Source: Trichobilharzia szidati (taxonomy: Eukaryota > Platyhelminthes > Trematoda > Strigeidida > Schistosomatidae). From it: DNA of 64,000 bases. Under the pieces are notes generated by a model, which had not been told where the DNA came from, did not search any database, and was given only the letters and a program-made list of their open reading frames with translations. The stretch covers positions 119,280,110-119,344,109 of the forward strand of contig OX235279.1 of the NCBI GenBank assembly GCA_944472155.2. Direction: 5' to 3'. Positions 1 through 10,046 of this stretch are shown piece by piece; the first letter of the stretch is position 1; every line of letters starts with the position of its first letter. The position numbers and the translations under genes are program-made.

Positions 1-1959
1 GCAGAGAGTTTTTTTAAAAAAATAACAGCAATTAGTTGCAAAAATCAATTGTGATTTTCGTCTGACAGAAATTTTATAAAATCAAAACCAAGTGATAACT
101 AATTTTTTTATTATTTTGTTTCTGTCAGATAAAAAGAAAGAACAAACAGCCTGCTGGGAATATCCATAGGCTATCACTGCTTATATTTATCTTTAGTATA
201 AGTACTAAGGGATAAAAAAGCGAAAGAAGGACAAACAACTTCCATTCGTAAAACGAAGAGCTTTTACTGGGTTTTTTTCAATTTTCCTTCCTCCTCAACT
301 GCCTATGTATCTCTATCCATCATTTAAAGTTTTATTACGCTTGACAGCAAAAAGCAAGGTGAGAACACTACACAGAATTTTTAAAAAATATCAATGATTT
401 GACTAAAACTGACGCGATTTGGCACGAAAAATGGTCACATAAACAGTCTCAGACGCAAGCAGACAAAGGCTGAATGGTTGTCAGCGATTCGACACGGCTA
501 ATACTGAACATTAGTGGCGGTTCTGGTTCATAAAAACCTGACTGCGGTGTACGTCTTAGTCCTAATGCCTCCCATAACTTAATTTCGATTCAAATCTGGT
601 GTACCAGCTGATGTAGGAATTGAGTGATCTCGTTTTTCAGTTCAGCTTATGATTTCTTCATTATCCTGTTCACTGCCAACCCTCCAGTTATTTAGAAACT
701 GAGTTATCAGATTTGATAAGAACAACGAATAACTTTCGTAAACTAAATGTGCTTCAAAAATGAATCGTACATTTTTTCTGCATTCTAAACTTTGAATACG
801 CATTCTAAGTGGCAAATGCCCTCACAAAGCTAAGAACATTGATCAGAAAACATTTTACATTCGTAAATAGAATTGGAACTGGAGAGATAATGAAGTGATT
901 TTCAAGGTACACCAATGAAGTTACATAAGCAAGCCTGTTGGATTTGTAATCACGGCACGTTATAAAAGAAGTGCTTCTCTAGTTGTGCGTTATTTTGTTT
1001 AATCGCCAAGACTGTTTCATCATGACCGAAGAGCTTTCATCAATGTGCATGTACAACTGCAAGAATGCCAGATCATGGTTTGCACGTTACAGTATGAGTC
1101 TGTGACTGAATGGCGAAACAAAGCATCATGTTTCTCTTCGAACAGGTGTAACAAACTAAGAAGTAGCAGCTGTTCAGAGATCTTCGAGTTTCAATTGTTT
1201 GCTGATTAATTTTAGTTGGTGAATAAGTCTACCCAGTTTATTTACTTTCCAAGAGTCTTGTTCAATTTGAAATCTCATAAATCTTTTGCTTGCTAATTTA
1301 AAACTAGCACAGAAATACAAATGAAAAAGATAAAAACCAGTAGTCATGAAAGTCTCATTGCCTTATCCTAGCAAACAGTGGATATCGCTAGGCAGTATGT
1401 TATAGTCCATCTGCACAAGAGGATAATTTGGCTGGCTAATTAGCCACAGTAGTATGAACAGAATGAATATTATAGTAATAGTTTCATCACTAGTGACAGT
1501 TACAATAAATACATGATGAAACTAACATATATCATTGTAAAACAATTGAAAAAATTATGATTGACATCGTTTAACATGTTATTATGAGCCTATTATTATG
1601 ATGATTACTACATGTAATTGGAAGCAGCATACTGATTTCGTCCATTATCTGGGTTGCTTTAATCAAACCAAAAATCTACAGTTTTTTGCCCATTTAAAAA
1701 GAGTTAATTCATTACTCAAAAATAGCTAAGATGCATTTCTACCTGCAAGTTAGATCAACGTAATCGGCTAGCAACGTCACAAACTGAATGCCCTTGCTAT
1801 TCACTCCATTTGAAAAGAACGACTTGGTTGTGTATAACAACAAAACAGAATTACTTGGTTAGCAGCGACTAGAGTCAGCATTTAGAAGGTTAGTCTCGTT
1901 TCATTTGAAACTCGTCATTTGGATGTGAGACTGCATTCCCAGAATTGGAGCAAGCATCT

Positions 1960-2035
1960 ATCGTTACAGATAAAAAGTCTCAAACAGGTAGGGACAAGAG
2001 TCCTAGATTCCACTGTTAGTCATCAAGAGTCAAGT
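1960..2035 (+). repeat. Decayed hammerhead-type repeat fragment
   Basis: The stretch agtctcaaacagg, then gtcctagattccactgttag corresponds to stem II plus the 3' half of the schistosome hammerhead unit, but the CTGATGA core is lost. It may be the 3' end of a SINE. Confidence 0.45.
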
Positions 2036-2337
2036 AATATACCGTCATTCTCAAGAGGTTGGTGAAGTGTTCCTACTAGGGGTTGATATGTTAACAAATA
2101 CTGAGTCTTTCGGTGCAATACAATCACACAGATATGAAATCCAAAGTAACTTTGACTTATGAGACGGTTTTATTTTTTTCAACAAACTCAAACAAAGAAA
2201 TTTGAAGTATCTGTGAATCATCTAGTTTGAAGCAGATGACACACTGAGAATACTGGTTTTGCAAAGCAATTGTCATCTTGTTGATAACTTCTCACTTTTA
2301 ATGATTAAGATTTGCGTACATTGGTAAAATATAATTT

Positions 2338-2460
2338 AATGTTAGATGCGTTTATTGAATACAACACACAGTCATGTAGCATTAATAACAGTGTTAGCTA
2401 TAATTCGGTCATTAACACTGTATTACAGTCTGTGTTGTATCAAATAAACTTATCTAATAT
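2338..2460. repeat. Short palindromic hairpin element
   Basis: Arms 2338-2395 and 2405-2460 pair imperfectly around a loop of about ten bases: ttagat, gtttatt, gatacaacacac and aacagtgtta on one side have inverted partners on the other. It looks like a small MITE or a decayed foldback. Confidence 0.6.
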
Positions 2461-2589
2461 AGAACTACTCAACTTTAAGAAAGACCATTAATGGGTTGAT
2501 TAAAAATCACTACTTGACACATTATGAAAATTGCATAAGCATATATACCTGTGATAAAATCAACTTGATGTGATTTTTCAAAAATTTTA

Positions 2590-2825
2590 TTCCTTCGCTT
2601 CCCCAATGGAATATAGGGGTTCAAGCTAGACCTTTGAAGTTCCAGTAGCACTAGTTTTATTTTTTACGGGGTGCGATTGCTAGCCTCACGCTGAACCTTC
2701 CCTCTTTGCTCGACTTGTTACGAACAAAGCGAGGTTTAGGGGTGTGTCGGTCGAAGTTCGAACCCTAAACCACGTGAGTTGTTGGCGAGCATCCTACCTT
2801 TGTGCTACCGATACTTGATGGGCGG
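2590..2825 (-). mobile_element. tRNA-derived SINE
   Basis: The minus strand shows GGTAGCACAAAGGTAGGATGC as A-box region and GGGTTCGAACTTCGA as B box (plus 2751-2766). A body with AAGGTTCAGCGTGAGGCTAGC follows and the element ends near the plus-strand words ccttcgcttcc. It shares this arrangement with the copies at 3.6, 17.6 and 62.0 kb, all in the same orientation. Confidence 0.65.
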
Positions 2826-3559
2826 ACGAGCGTATTTGTTAAGGTTTATGAGGCGCATTTCAATGCGCTACCAAGAAAGAATTTTAACTAGGATATACTT
2901 GACAAATGTGAATAAGTTTACGTCTAGTTTAGTTGGATTCAAGAAAAACAGATATTAGGAGACTGGAAGTTTAATTTTCTACTCCTCATGATTAGCTTAT
3001 TAGTAAAAGAAAACACTGAAAGGCTAATGAAGTTTGAAAAATATGTTAAAATTTAGGAACTTTCAATTTGTTTGGCACTAGCTGTATGATCTGTTATTAG
3101 GTTTGTAGATACCTGATCTGTTTCTTAACGGAAATCGTCATTAACTGAACTCGAATGAGTATCAAAAAAGACAAGACTGGACAAATGTCTCTTACACTAT
3201 TAGGAAATATTAAGTGAAATCTTGGGTCGTTTGGTTTCAAATCAAACATATATTCACCCACTCATTAGGATGGAATTCAAAAATCTACCTAGCTCCTGAC
3301 TCTTAACAGTCTTGTTCACATCACAGTAGGGAGGACAGGGGTTATTTTTGTACAAAGTTCAGGTAATAAAGAAGAAAAAATAACTGTTCGAATGATGCAT
3401 TACTTTACTGTTTTAAATGCCTTGTTCAAAAGACAAATTAACGCTTTCATTTCAAATTCATACAGGTATACATCACTTATAGTAGTCTTCCCCAAACTGG
3501 ACATCATCAAAGCGTCAATTTATAGAGTAGTCTCACTCAAGTCTAACTATTCCTTTATT

Positions 3560-3782
3560 CCTTTGCGTTTCAAGTGAAAAATGAAGTTTCACGCTTGAGC
3601 TCTGGAGTTTCAGAATCAATGATTTTAGTTTTACGTGGTTTAATTGCTAGACTCGTGTCCAACATTCCCTCCTCATTGGGCTTACTGTCAGTTTAACCAG
3701 ATTCCGGAGCACCTCAGAGAGAGAGAATTCCGGACCTTATGCATAGTTGGCGAGGATTTTACCACTCGACCACTGATTCACA
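3560..3782 (-). mobile_element. tRNA-derived SINE, same family as 2.6 kb, diverged
   Basis: The A-box region on the minus strand is TGGTCGAGTGGTAAAATCCTC. The B box is worn (GGAATTCTCTC). The body ends with the shared plus-strand words tttgcgtttcaagtgaaa. Confidence 0.6.
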
Positions 3783-3892
3783 AAATTGCTCATCTACTAG
3801 ACGAAACCCATGAATGAACTGCGGACATTCAGATCAAAATGCATGAATTAAAAGACATAGCATAGAGATGACAAGTCAACCAGATAGCTTAC

Positions 3893-4066
3893 CAGTTTCT
3901 TGATGACTGATAGGTAAATCAAATTCTCTTGATTGTTCACAGGCTTTCACGAGTCCAGAAACTTTTGCACTGTAATCAGTAAGGAGATTGTTGAACATTT
4001 TCGGTAATCCATACCACATAATCTTTTCGTTTTTCGTATCAGCCACGATATCAGCATATATGTAAG
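3893..4066 (-). CDS. Exon 12 of the large minus-strand gene (last one seen)
   Basis: The exon has 174 bases and about 58 residues, phase-1 symmetric. The acceptor is CTTTTTTTGATTAG and the donor is G|GTAAGC. The peptide is YIYADIVADTKNEKIMWYGL, then PKMFNNLLTDYSAKVSGLV, then KACEQSREFDLPISHQET. It holds one cysteine and looks partly helical. The intact donor shows that the gene continues toward the left edge, but no further exon, stop codon or AATAAA-type end could be assigned confidently in the last 3.9 kb. Confidence 0.75.
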
Positions 4067-4389
4067 CTAATCAAAAAAAGAAAACAACACCAAAAGTAGA
4101 CAGTGAGGCGAATGTAACAGATTAATAGATAATTATATTTTATGGTACATCCCCTCACAGATCAGCATCATCACTCAATAGCTGCTTCGTTGTAGCGTGC
4201 GACAATTCTGCATTACATATTCCTGTTCCTTCCAAGGATGGAAGGTAGAACCGTCGTCCAGCTGGATGAAGTTACTGTTAATCACTTGTTTCATGAATTC
4301 TCTTATTGTTATCATAATATTGTTTCCATGGGTTCCAAGTGAAACATAGGGTTCCGACAACACACCTCTACTTTCTCCTATTTTCTTCT

Positions 4390-4560
4390 GTCCCCTTTAG
4401 CTAGACCGACGATTTCCCATAATCTCTCATCTTCTCCTTCACGGTCTCATCCATGTCATCCTCGCACCGACGACCCACTTGTCACTCGAGCTATGGCCTG
4501 TACTGCGCGCAATGTCAGTTGACAGTCTCCTCAGTGCTCAACCAATCCATCTCCATTTTC
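4390..4560 (-). pseudogene. LINE C-terminal fragment (degenerate)
   Basis: On the minus strand the frame RKWRWIG followed by ALR and, after breaks, STGHSSSDKWVVGARMTWM resembles the end of schistosome LINE polyproteins (basic W-x-W-IGH-x-LR, then a G-R-P-x-x-TW block). The fragment is short and interrupted by stops. It shares words with the fragment at 15.1 kb, which supports a common family. Confidence 0.45.
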
Positions 4561-4830
4561 TCTTACATATTTGTTGAGCAATCTGATCTTGGTTGGTTTG
4601 TTGTCAGAGTTTCTTTCTGGTCTAGCATTTGATCTGCATTATGGAGTCAGCGAAGTAAGTTGTTGATTAAAGACTGAAGCCTGTTAGAAATGCTTTTCAT
4701 GCTACTTAATGCAAGTTTTGATCCATATAGAAGAACTTACTGAATTCACATTTGGGTTGAAAATCCGAATTTCCAAATCCCCATTTACGCATTTAGAAAA
4801 AAACAACAGATTGAGCGAAGAAATATGCAT

Positions 4831-5307
4831 TTCTTTTCAATTAGTTTCTCATCATCGGCTGGCTTCACACTAATATACAGTTTTTTACACCAAACATTTT
4901 ACCAATCAGATGGTTATTTTAGTTAATCAGTTTTAGGTATAGGGGGGTAAAGGTTAAAGGTGATCAAAACAAATAACTAATAGATGTTGGTAACAAGATA
5001 TTTGAGTTTTAAAAGGGGGGTGAAAATTATTTTAAATAATTAGGCAGAGATTTGTTGCCAACGTCTGAGAATCAATTTATCTTGAACTCCCTAATTAATT
5101 TTCACGCCTCTTTTAAAACTTAGATATCTTGTTACTAACATCTATTAGTTATTTGTTTTGATAACCTTTGAACTCTTAATTTCACCCACCCACCACCATA
5201 TCTAAAACTGATTAACTAAAATAACCACCTGATTATTGAAAATTTTGATGTAAAAAACTACATATTAGTGTGGAGTCAGACGATAATGAGGAACTAATTG
5301 AAAAGAA
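4831..5307. mobile_element. Foldback (MITE-like) element, 477 bp palindrome
   Basis: Left arm 4831-5035 and right arm 5085-5307 are inverted copies with a loop of about 50 bases. Shared blocks include ttcttttcaattagtttct, the run around ttattttagttaatcagtttta, and aacaaataactaatagatgtt. The arms end at gaaaagaa. There is no coding capacity. It could fold into a long RNA hairpin if transcribed with the host intron. Confidence 0.8.
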
Positions 5308-5519
5308 AACCCGAATCTTGTTCTTTATGCTGAGTTAGTGCAGAAGATTTTCAAACCGACTTCAGATTGATATGTAAGTATCTTGCCTTTCCGATTCTGG
5401 CTGGCTCACAAATCATCCATTCTGCATGTGGTTGAAACCATGCTTCGTAGATGAGTGAAGGAAGCAACATCTGTCAAATCTCTCACGTTGATTACGATTG
5501 GTGATGATTTTTATTATTA

Positions 5520-5700
5520 TTTTTTTATTACAGCTTGATGCCACACCGTATTTTCAGTACAAGTATGGGATTTTCAGCATGGATATCGGTAGCCCAAATT
5601 CAGGCCGACCATAGATATCAGGTGTGCGTCGGCAGGGGATCGAACCTCGGACCATGTGCATGGTCGGCGAGAGTCCTAACCACTGTGCCACCGACGCACA
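5520..5700 (-). mobile_element. tRNA-derived SINE, well preserved
   Basis: On the minus strand the element begins with GGTGGCACAGTGGTTAGGAC (plus 5673-5692), a clear A-box region. The B box GAGGTTCGATCCCC follows (plus 5635-5648), then a unique body of about 100 bases and an A/T-rich tail (aataaaaaaataataat-type) at 5512-5533. The tRNA-like head is near-complete, but no full cloverleaf with acceptor stem was established. It lies beside the inverted RTE copy, and since RTE-type LINEs are candidate partners for SINE mobilisation the neighbourhood is suggestive only. Confidence 0.7.
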
Positions 5701-5713
5701 AAGCCACATCCAC

Positions 5714-5731
5714 GGCGGGACACGAACCCGC
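5714..5731 (-). promoter_or_regulatory. Second B-box-like hairpin next to the SINE
   Basis: On the minus strand GCGGGTTCGTGTCCCGCC forms a perfect T-arm-like stem (GCGGG/CCCGC) around TTCGTGT, as in a tRNA T-loop. It probably belongs to another partial tRNA-derived unit upstream of the SINE. Confidence 0.45.
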
Positions 5732-5934
5732 AATCTACTTCCTTTATTGTTGCTGCTGTTAGTTGTACGGTTATCTTCATCACCTTCGTCTCCACCTTCT
5801 CTATGTTCACCTGGCATCTTGTCTTCACTGCTATCCCCCTTCTGTCAGTTTGTTAGTTTTCACCTGCAGGACTTCGAGTGTGTGTGACAGTAAACATATA
5901 TCATCTACGACATCCATTTATTCTACAATTCTTC

Positions 5935-6700
5935 TTATTGTCTTCTCAATCCCGACGCACGCTGTGAGGAATAATCTAGTCCACCACCATTAAGAATATC
6001 ATCGGTAATAGACAGACTGCCTTGTCTTACTCCTGTATTCACTTCGAACGCCTCACTGAGTTCTCCGTTGTGTATCACCTTGCACGTGGCATTGTCATAT
6101 AGCCATCTATTGAATGAGGTTGATAAAGATTCGGGCACTGCACGCCGTTGTGTCAAAACAGTTTCCAAATTACGTCTCGGTCAACGCTGTCTGTAGAAGG
6201 CCCTTTCGAAGTCGACGAAGTTGAGTTCGAGAGAGGTTTGACTGCCATTTTATGTTTTGTTCTGTGATGACGATGCGTAGAGTTTCAATTCGATCAGCAC
6301 ATGATTCTTATTTCTTAAATCTAGCTTGTTTCGTGCTGGCAGAGTTCTGCATCCAGTGCATCTTTTATTCTATACAGAACGACGCCACTTAGTATTTTAC
6401 TTGGCGTTGACAAGAGCATAATTCCACGCCAGTTCTTATTCAGGCCTTACTAGATCTCCCTTCTTTGGTGGCTCGACAAGTTAGTCAGCCTTTCTTGCAA
6501 TCGGTACTCTCCTTTCCTTACTTCCAAACCTTTTACAACAATGGCATTCGCATATCTGCCACAGTCTGTATGTCCGTTTTCAGTGCTTTGGAGTGGAGGA
6601 GAATTCCCTCTGGCCATGCTGCCTTCCTTGCTGGCGTTTATTAGCTTGATTGCACTCAAGATTTTTGCTTTCATTGGAGAATTGGTATCCACTGGCAGGC
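5935..6700 (-). pseudogene. RTE-like LINE reverse transcriptase relic, inverted part
   Basis: Read on the minus strand from 6700 downward, the sequence gives KAKILSAIKLINASKEG, then LNFVDFERAF (near 6226-6198), then YDNATCKVIHNGELSEAFEV followed by NTGVRQGSLS. These are the consecutive landmarks of an RTE/SR2-type reverse transcriptase (palm motif A region and the TGVRQG block). Stops and frame changes separate them, so the copy is decayed. After GVRQG the similarity is lost, before the catalytic FADD-type block. The C-terminal part of such an element lies immediately right of it in the opposite orientation. Confidence 0.75.
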
Positions 6701-6984
6701 AGTTGCGTGCGTCATGTTGGTGGAATTTCTGGCCGAGTTGCAGGTGATGATCGATTCAAGAGTCTTTTAAAGTGATCAGCTCATTGTTTTATTCGTGTCT
6801 CCTCCTTCCTGAATTCTACTTTCTGTGGATACACGATATACTGCAGTCTCAATTTAATGTTATTGGTGAAAGACATTTACTTGTGTATTTTTGTACAGTG
6901 TGAACTTTTTTCACTTCCCAAACTTAAACATTATTTCAGTAAAGTTATAGATGTCATCTTCACCGCTGCTCGAAAATAAACACT

Positions 6985-7500
6985 TGAAATTCAGATGTAT
7001 TTAGGAGATACCATCAGTCCTAACGGACTGGTTGATGACAACATCAGAGCATCTATTGAAATCCTGTTTCAATAATGGAAAATATGAATCTTTGATAACT
7101 CTGTGACATTCTTCTATCCAACGAGTGATTGTGTAGTACGCAGCGCTGCGTTCTGTATAACTGCATGACTGTTAGACCTGACAAGTATAATGTATGAAAA
7201 ATTACGGATTCAGTCGCTCGCATAAAGCGTAGCAATGTAGTGAGTAATATACATATGAGACACAGATTGCACAGTAACAAAGACAAGTTCGTTGATGAGC
7301 CTGTGAATGCTAATGAATAAGGATTACTGAAACATGCATTAAATACAGCAAGACATCGCCACTGAACAATGCTACCTGAAGTTGGATTGGACGAAAAAAC
7401 AGGTGCGTTAAATTAAAAAGCTATGCGAACTGATAAAGTGTCTGATGGTTGAACTTGACGGTGTACGACGGTTGGATGGTGATCTCTGAAAATCAAAAGC
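6985..7500 (+). pseudogene. RTE-like LINE C-terminal relic, opposite orientation to the RT part
   Basis: The plus strand encodes YLGDTISPNGLVDDNIRAS from about 6998, a hallmark found downstream of the RT catalytic block in RTE/SR2-type elements. Broken frames follow that still resemble the C-terminal region (MRHRLHSNKDKFVDEPVNA, then LKHALNTARHRH and LPEVGLDEKTG). Many stops show it is old. Together with the minus-strand RT part it appears to form one insertion with an inverted 5' portion. Confidence 0.65.
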
Positions 7501-8270
7501 ATTGCGTGGTGTTTCTTGGTGATACTGTCTTAAAGTCATTTACAAAGACGAATTCACTCCTTAATGATTTTTAGATTCTAAACTTCATCTCCCCATGACA
7601 CTCAAATTTATTGATCGTAGAACCAGTATGTTTCTGTTTTCCTATCTTGTGTGTCTAATCGATGTGTGAAGAATTCCTGTGTTGATCCGTCAGTCAGAAT
7701 TATGCGTTCTATTATGACGTCTCAAAATGAGGTCAAAACTATCTTCCGTTGTTTCTTTCACACAATATTTCAGTTAATCCCCATGTACCGATCTAAGTCG
7801 ATACATAAAAGAGTTCGGATTGCACTCTCCATTACGATGATTTACGTTTTTTCAATATTTATAGCTGATTAAAAAATTGTCATAGAATTAGGCTTGATTA
7901 CATTTTTGTTACTTTTTGTTATTGTAATAAAAAATTTTTAGGAAAATTTCCATTTAATCTCTATTGTTTGACAAGTGGTGTACTCCACTCGAAAGTAGTG
8001 ATCCTATCCAAGTACTGAAACGCTTAATAATCAAGCAGAAAATTATTAATAATCTCACCAAAAATACTTTTTCTTAATGCACAAATCCACATAAACACAA
8101 ATAGACACACGCACATTAGAACATCACAGGATAAATATTTAGAAATAGATGAAACAAACAACAAACAAATGACAATAATAATAACAAAAAGAATATCTCT
8201 CAAAAACAAAACAAAATTTTCGCAGATTTCAGATATTCACAGGAAGAAACCATTGATTATTGGCTTTTAC

Positions 8271-8387
8271 CTGGATATTTTTTACTTTCTAATAGTAATT
8301 GGTCGAAAATTTGGTGGAAAAAAGAGAAATCAGTAGTCAACCTATTGTTCACTAATCCTGAACAATGGGATTTCATCTCACTGTAGC
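8271..8387 (-). CDS. Exon 11 of the large minus-strand gene (probable)
   Basis: This 117-base exon, about 39 residues, is phase-1 symmetric. The acceptor TTTAATCAAG has a poor pyrimidine tract and the donor is G|GTAAAAG, so this is the least certain exon. The peptide YSEMKSHCSGLVNNRLTTD followed by FSFFHQIFDQLLLESKKYP is open throughout and fits between exons 10 and 12 without breaking the frame (junction residues Gly and Ala). The segment FHQIFDQLLLE is amphipathic, perhaps helical, and resembles PKMFNNLLTDYS in exon 12. Confidence 0.5.
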
Positions 8388-9147
8388 CTTGATTAAATGA
8401 TGTACGTAATAAAGGCTACTATAAGCTAAAGGTAGGGCGTAAGTTACACCTCGACTGGCTACTTCAGACCGGGTTGTCATAAGCGTTGGCGTTCTGTAAA
8501 ACGCAGTTTTACGTGTCTTATTGACTTCGAACAACTAAGGACTATAACTGCATAGAACGTGTGGGTTAAAAAGCTCTTCAGTTGCGCATATATGAGGTTA
8601 CATGGCAGTTTTATCAGTCCTATGTAATCTGACAGTAATAACTTCAACATTACAACTTTTATCTCCCCTCCCCTAATTCTTAAAATTACAGTCATACATG
8701 TGGTGAACAGGATACAGTAACCCTTCAGAAATGTTGTTTACCGCTAATGAATCAGTTTTTTGATGGTGTTAAAGAAATGCTTGAAGTGCGAAAGCTTCTA
8801 CAGTGTTTTTTCTTTTTTCAGAACTGATTACTTGCATGAAGCGACTGAAGATTAAGCGAGTCCATGGTTGTTATGAAGGGAATGAGTGTCCAAATGATGC
8901 ACACTATTTCAGTACTGCTATTGAGACTAGATATAACCATTAACAGCCAAGAAGGATTTACTGAAAAATGAATGTATGCTCAAGAGTAATCTTATACATC
9001 AGGCTCTAGCAGCTCAGTTTGTGGGCAGACTTTATAAATGCTAATAGTTTAGAAGATAAATAATGAAAGTACCTCAAACAAAGCTATATAGGTAATTTCT
9101 AGAGATAAATAGAAAATTTGTTTGCCAGAGCATTTAAACAAACATAC
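8388..9147 (-). other. Intron between exons 10 and 11 (0.76 kb)
   Basis: Short intron with no recognisable repeat or RNA gene. Its size depends on the uncertain acceptor chosen for exon 11. Confidence 0.45.
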
Positions 9148-9376
9148 CTGGATTTGCAAACTTGACAGATTCTTTTACGCTGCCTTCTGCAAGAGTCGGA
9201 TCGACTGAACCAACTAGTAAGTTTATCTCCAAGCTCACATCTTTTTGGTTAGCCGGTAGTTTCACTCGAAATGTTGTTTGTTTGCCGGATACTTTGGATT
9301 TCATTGTCTCAATTTTCGGCTCCATAAACTCCAGTAATATATAAGTTGGTCTACAGGCAACATTATCTGCAATCAC
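9148..9376 (-). CDS. Exon 10 of the large minus-strand gene
   Basis: This exon has 229 bases, a phase-0 start and a one-base overhang at its end. The acceptor is CTTTCTCTTTCTTGACCATCAG and the donor is G|GTATGT. An alternative AG ten bases inside (TTGCAG) would need phase 1 and would not fit exon 9. The peptide reads VIADNVACRPTYILLEFMEP, then KIETMKSKVSGKQTTFRVKL, then ANQKDVSLEINLLVGSVDP, ending SVKESVKFANP. It has one cysteine. The pattern (TTFRVKL, VSLEINLLVGS) is beta-strand-like. No catalytic motif is recognisable. Confidence 0.82.
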
Positions 9377-9790
9377 CTGATGGTCAAGAAAGAGAAAGTG
9401 AAAGACCAAAAGCATGAAATTATTAAAGTTTATTAATAAAAATGATGAGTTTGAACATGACAAATATTTAATGAAGCACTTATTTAATGTATTCTTGTCT
9501 AGCTCATGTCGTTTCTCTTACAAGTAATTTTTTTACAAAAAAAACACAATACAATTCATGAAAACTCGTTCTACGGGACACCTGTTTCGCCTAGGTATTT
9601 ATGGAGATGCCTTGCTAGGGAATTATGTGACTTCCACTCATATTATAGCGGATAAAAAAGTTAACTGTAACAAAATTAAATTAATAATTTGATAGATCCG
9701 CTATCTAGAAATAGTTTTCGTAGGCATAGATGAATGATTTTGGCAGAAAAGATAAGTGATGGTTAAATTTACAACAACTGATTCCAAACT

Positions 9791-9900
9791 ATTATGGGTA
9801 AATTTTGTTTCTATAAACTCTCACAGTGTTATACGGTAACGTTTACTGATGACATTTCGAGCACAATTTATTGCTCATAATCATATCAAGGTAATCACAC
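9791..9900 (+). repeat. Dispersed repeat (tcacagtgttatac...gcacaatttattgctca type)
   Basis: Close to the copy at 41671-41765: both run attatgggtaaattttgtt, then tcacagtgttatac, gtttactgatga, then tttcgagcacaatttattgc. It is related to the arms of the 19.35-kb duplication. Confidence 0.6.
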
Positions 9901-10046
9901 AACTTCCTAAATTCATTTATATAGTTCCATTGTTTTTCACTTGATTTTCACTTGATTTGATTGGTAGTAATATTTTCCATATTTCGGGTATGAGTGATGA
10001 TTCATTCCTATTACATGTGTTGGGTGTAGATTCAATGAACAAGGAT

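Larger units (their letters stand above)
1..3892. other. Left flank beyond exon 12
   Basis: It begins as intron after the donor of exon 12. Two minus-strand SINEs (2.6-2.8 and 3.56-3.78 kb), a 120-base hairpin (2.34-2.46 kb) and a decayed hammerhead-type repeat (about 1.96-2.03 kb) are visible. No exon, stop codon or 3' end of the gene was found. Confidence 0.55.
4067..8270 (-). other. Intron between exons 11 and 12 (4.2 kb)
   Basis: It is filled largely by mobile elements: a LINE-like fragment at 4.39-4.56 kb, a 477-base foldback at 4.83-5.31 kb, a tRNA-derived SINE at 5.52-5.70 kb, and the split RTE-like element at 5.94-7.5 kb. Nothing was recognised in 7.5-8.27 kb. Confidence 0.6.

Noticed and set aside
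5673..5692. Functional tRNA gene
   Set aside because: A and B boxes are present but no complete cloverleaf with paired acceptor stem was found, and the element continues into a SINE body and A/T-rich tail.
5535..5993. Overlapping open frames of 75-87 codons on both strands
   Set aside because: They run over the tRNA-derived SINE and its flank, where GC-richer repeat DNA stays open by chance.
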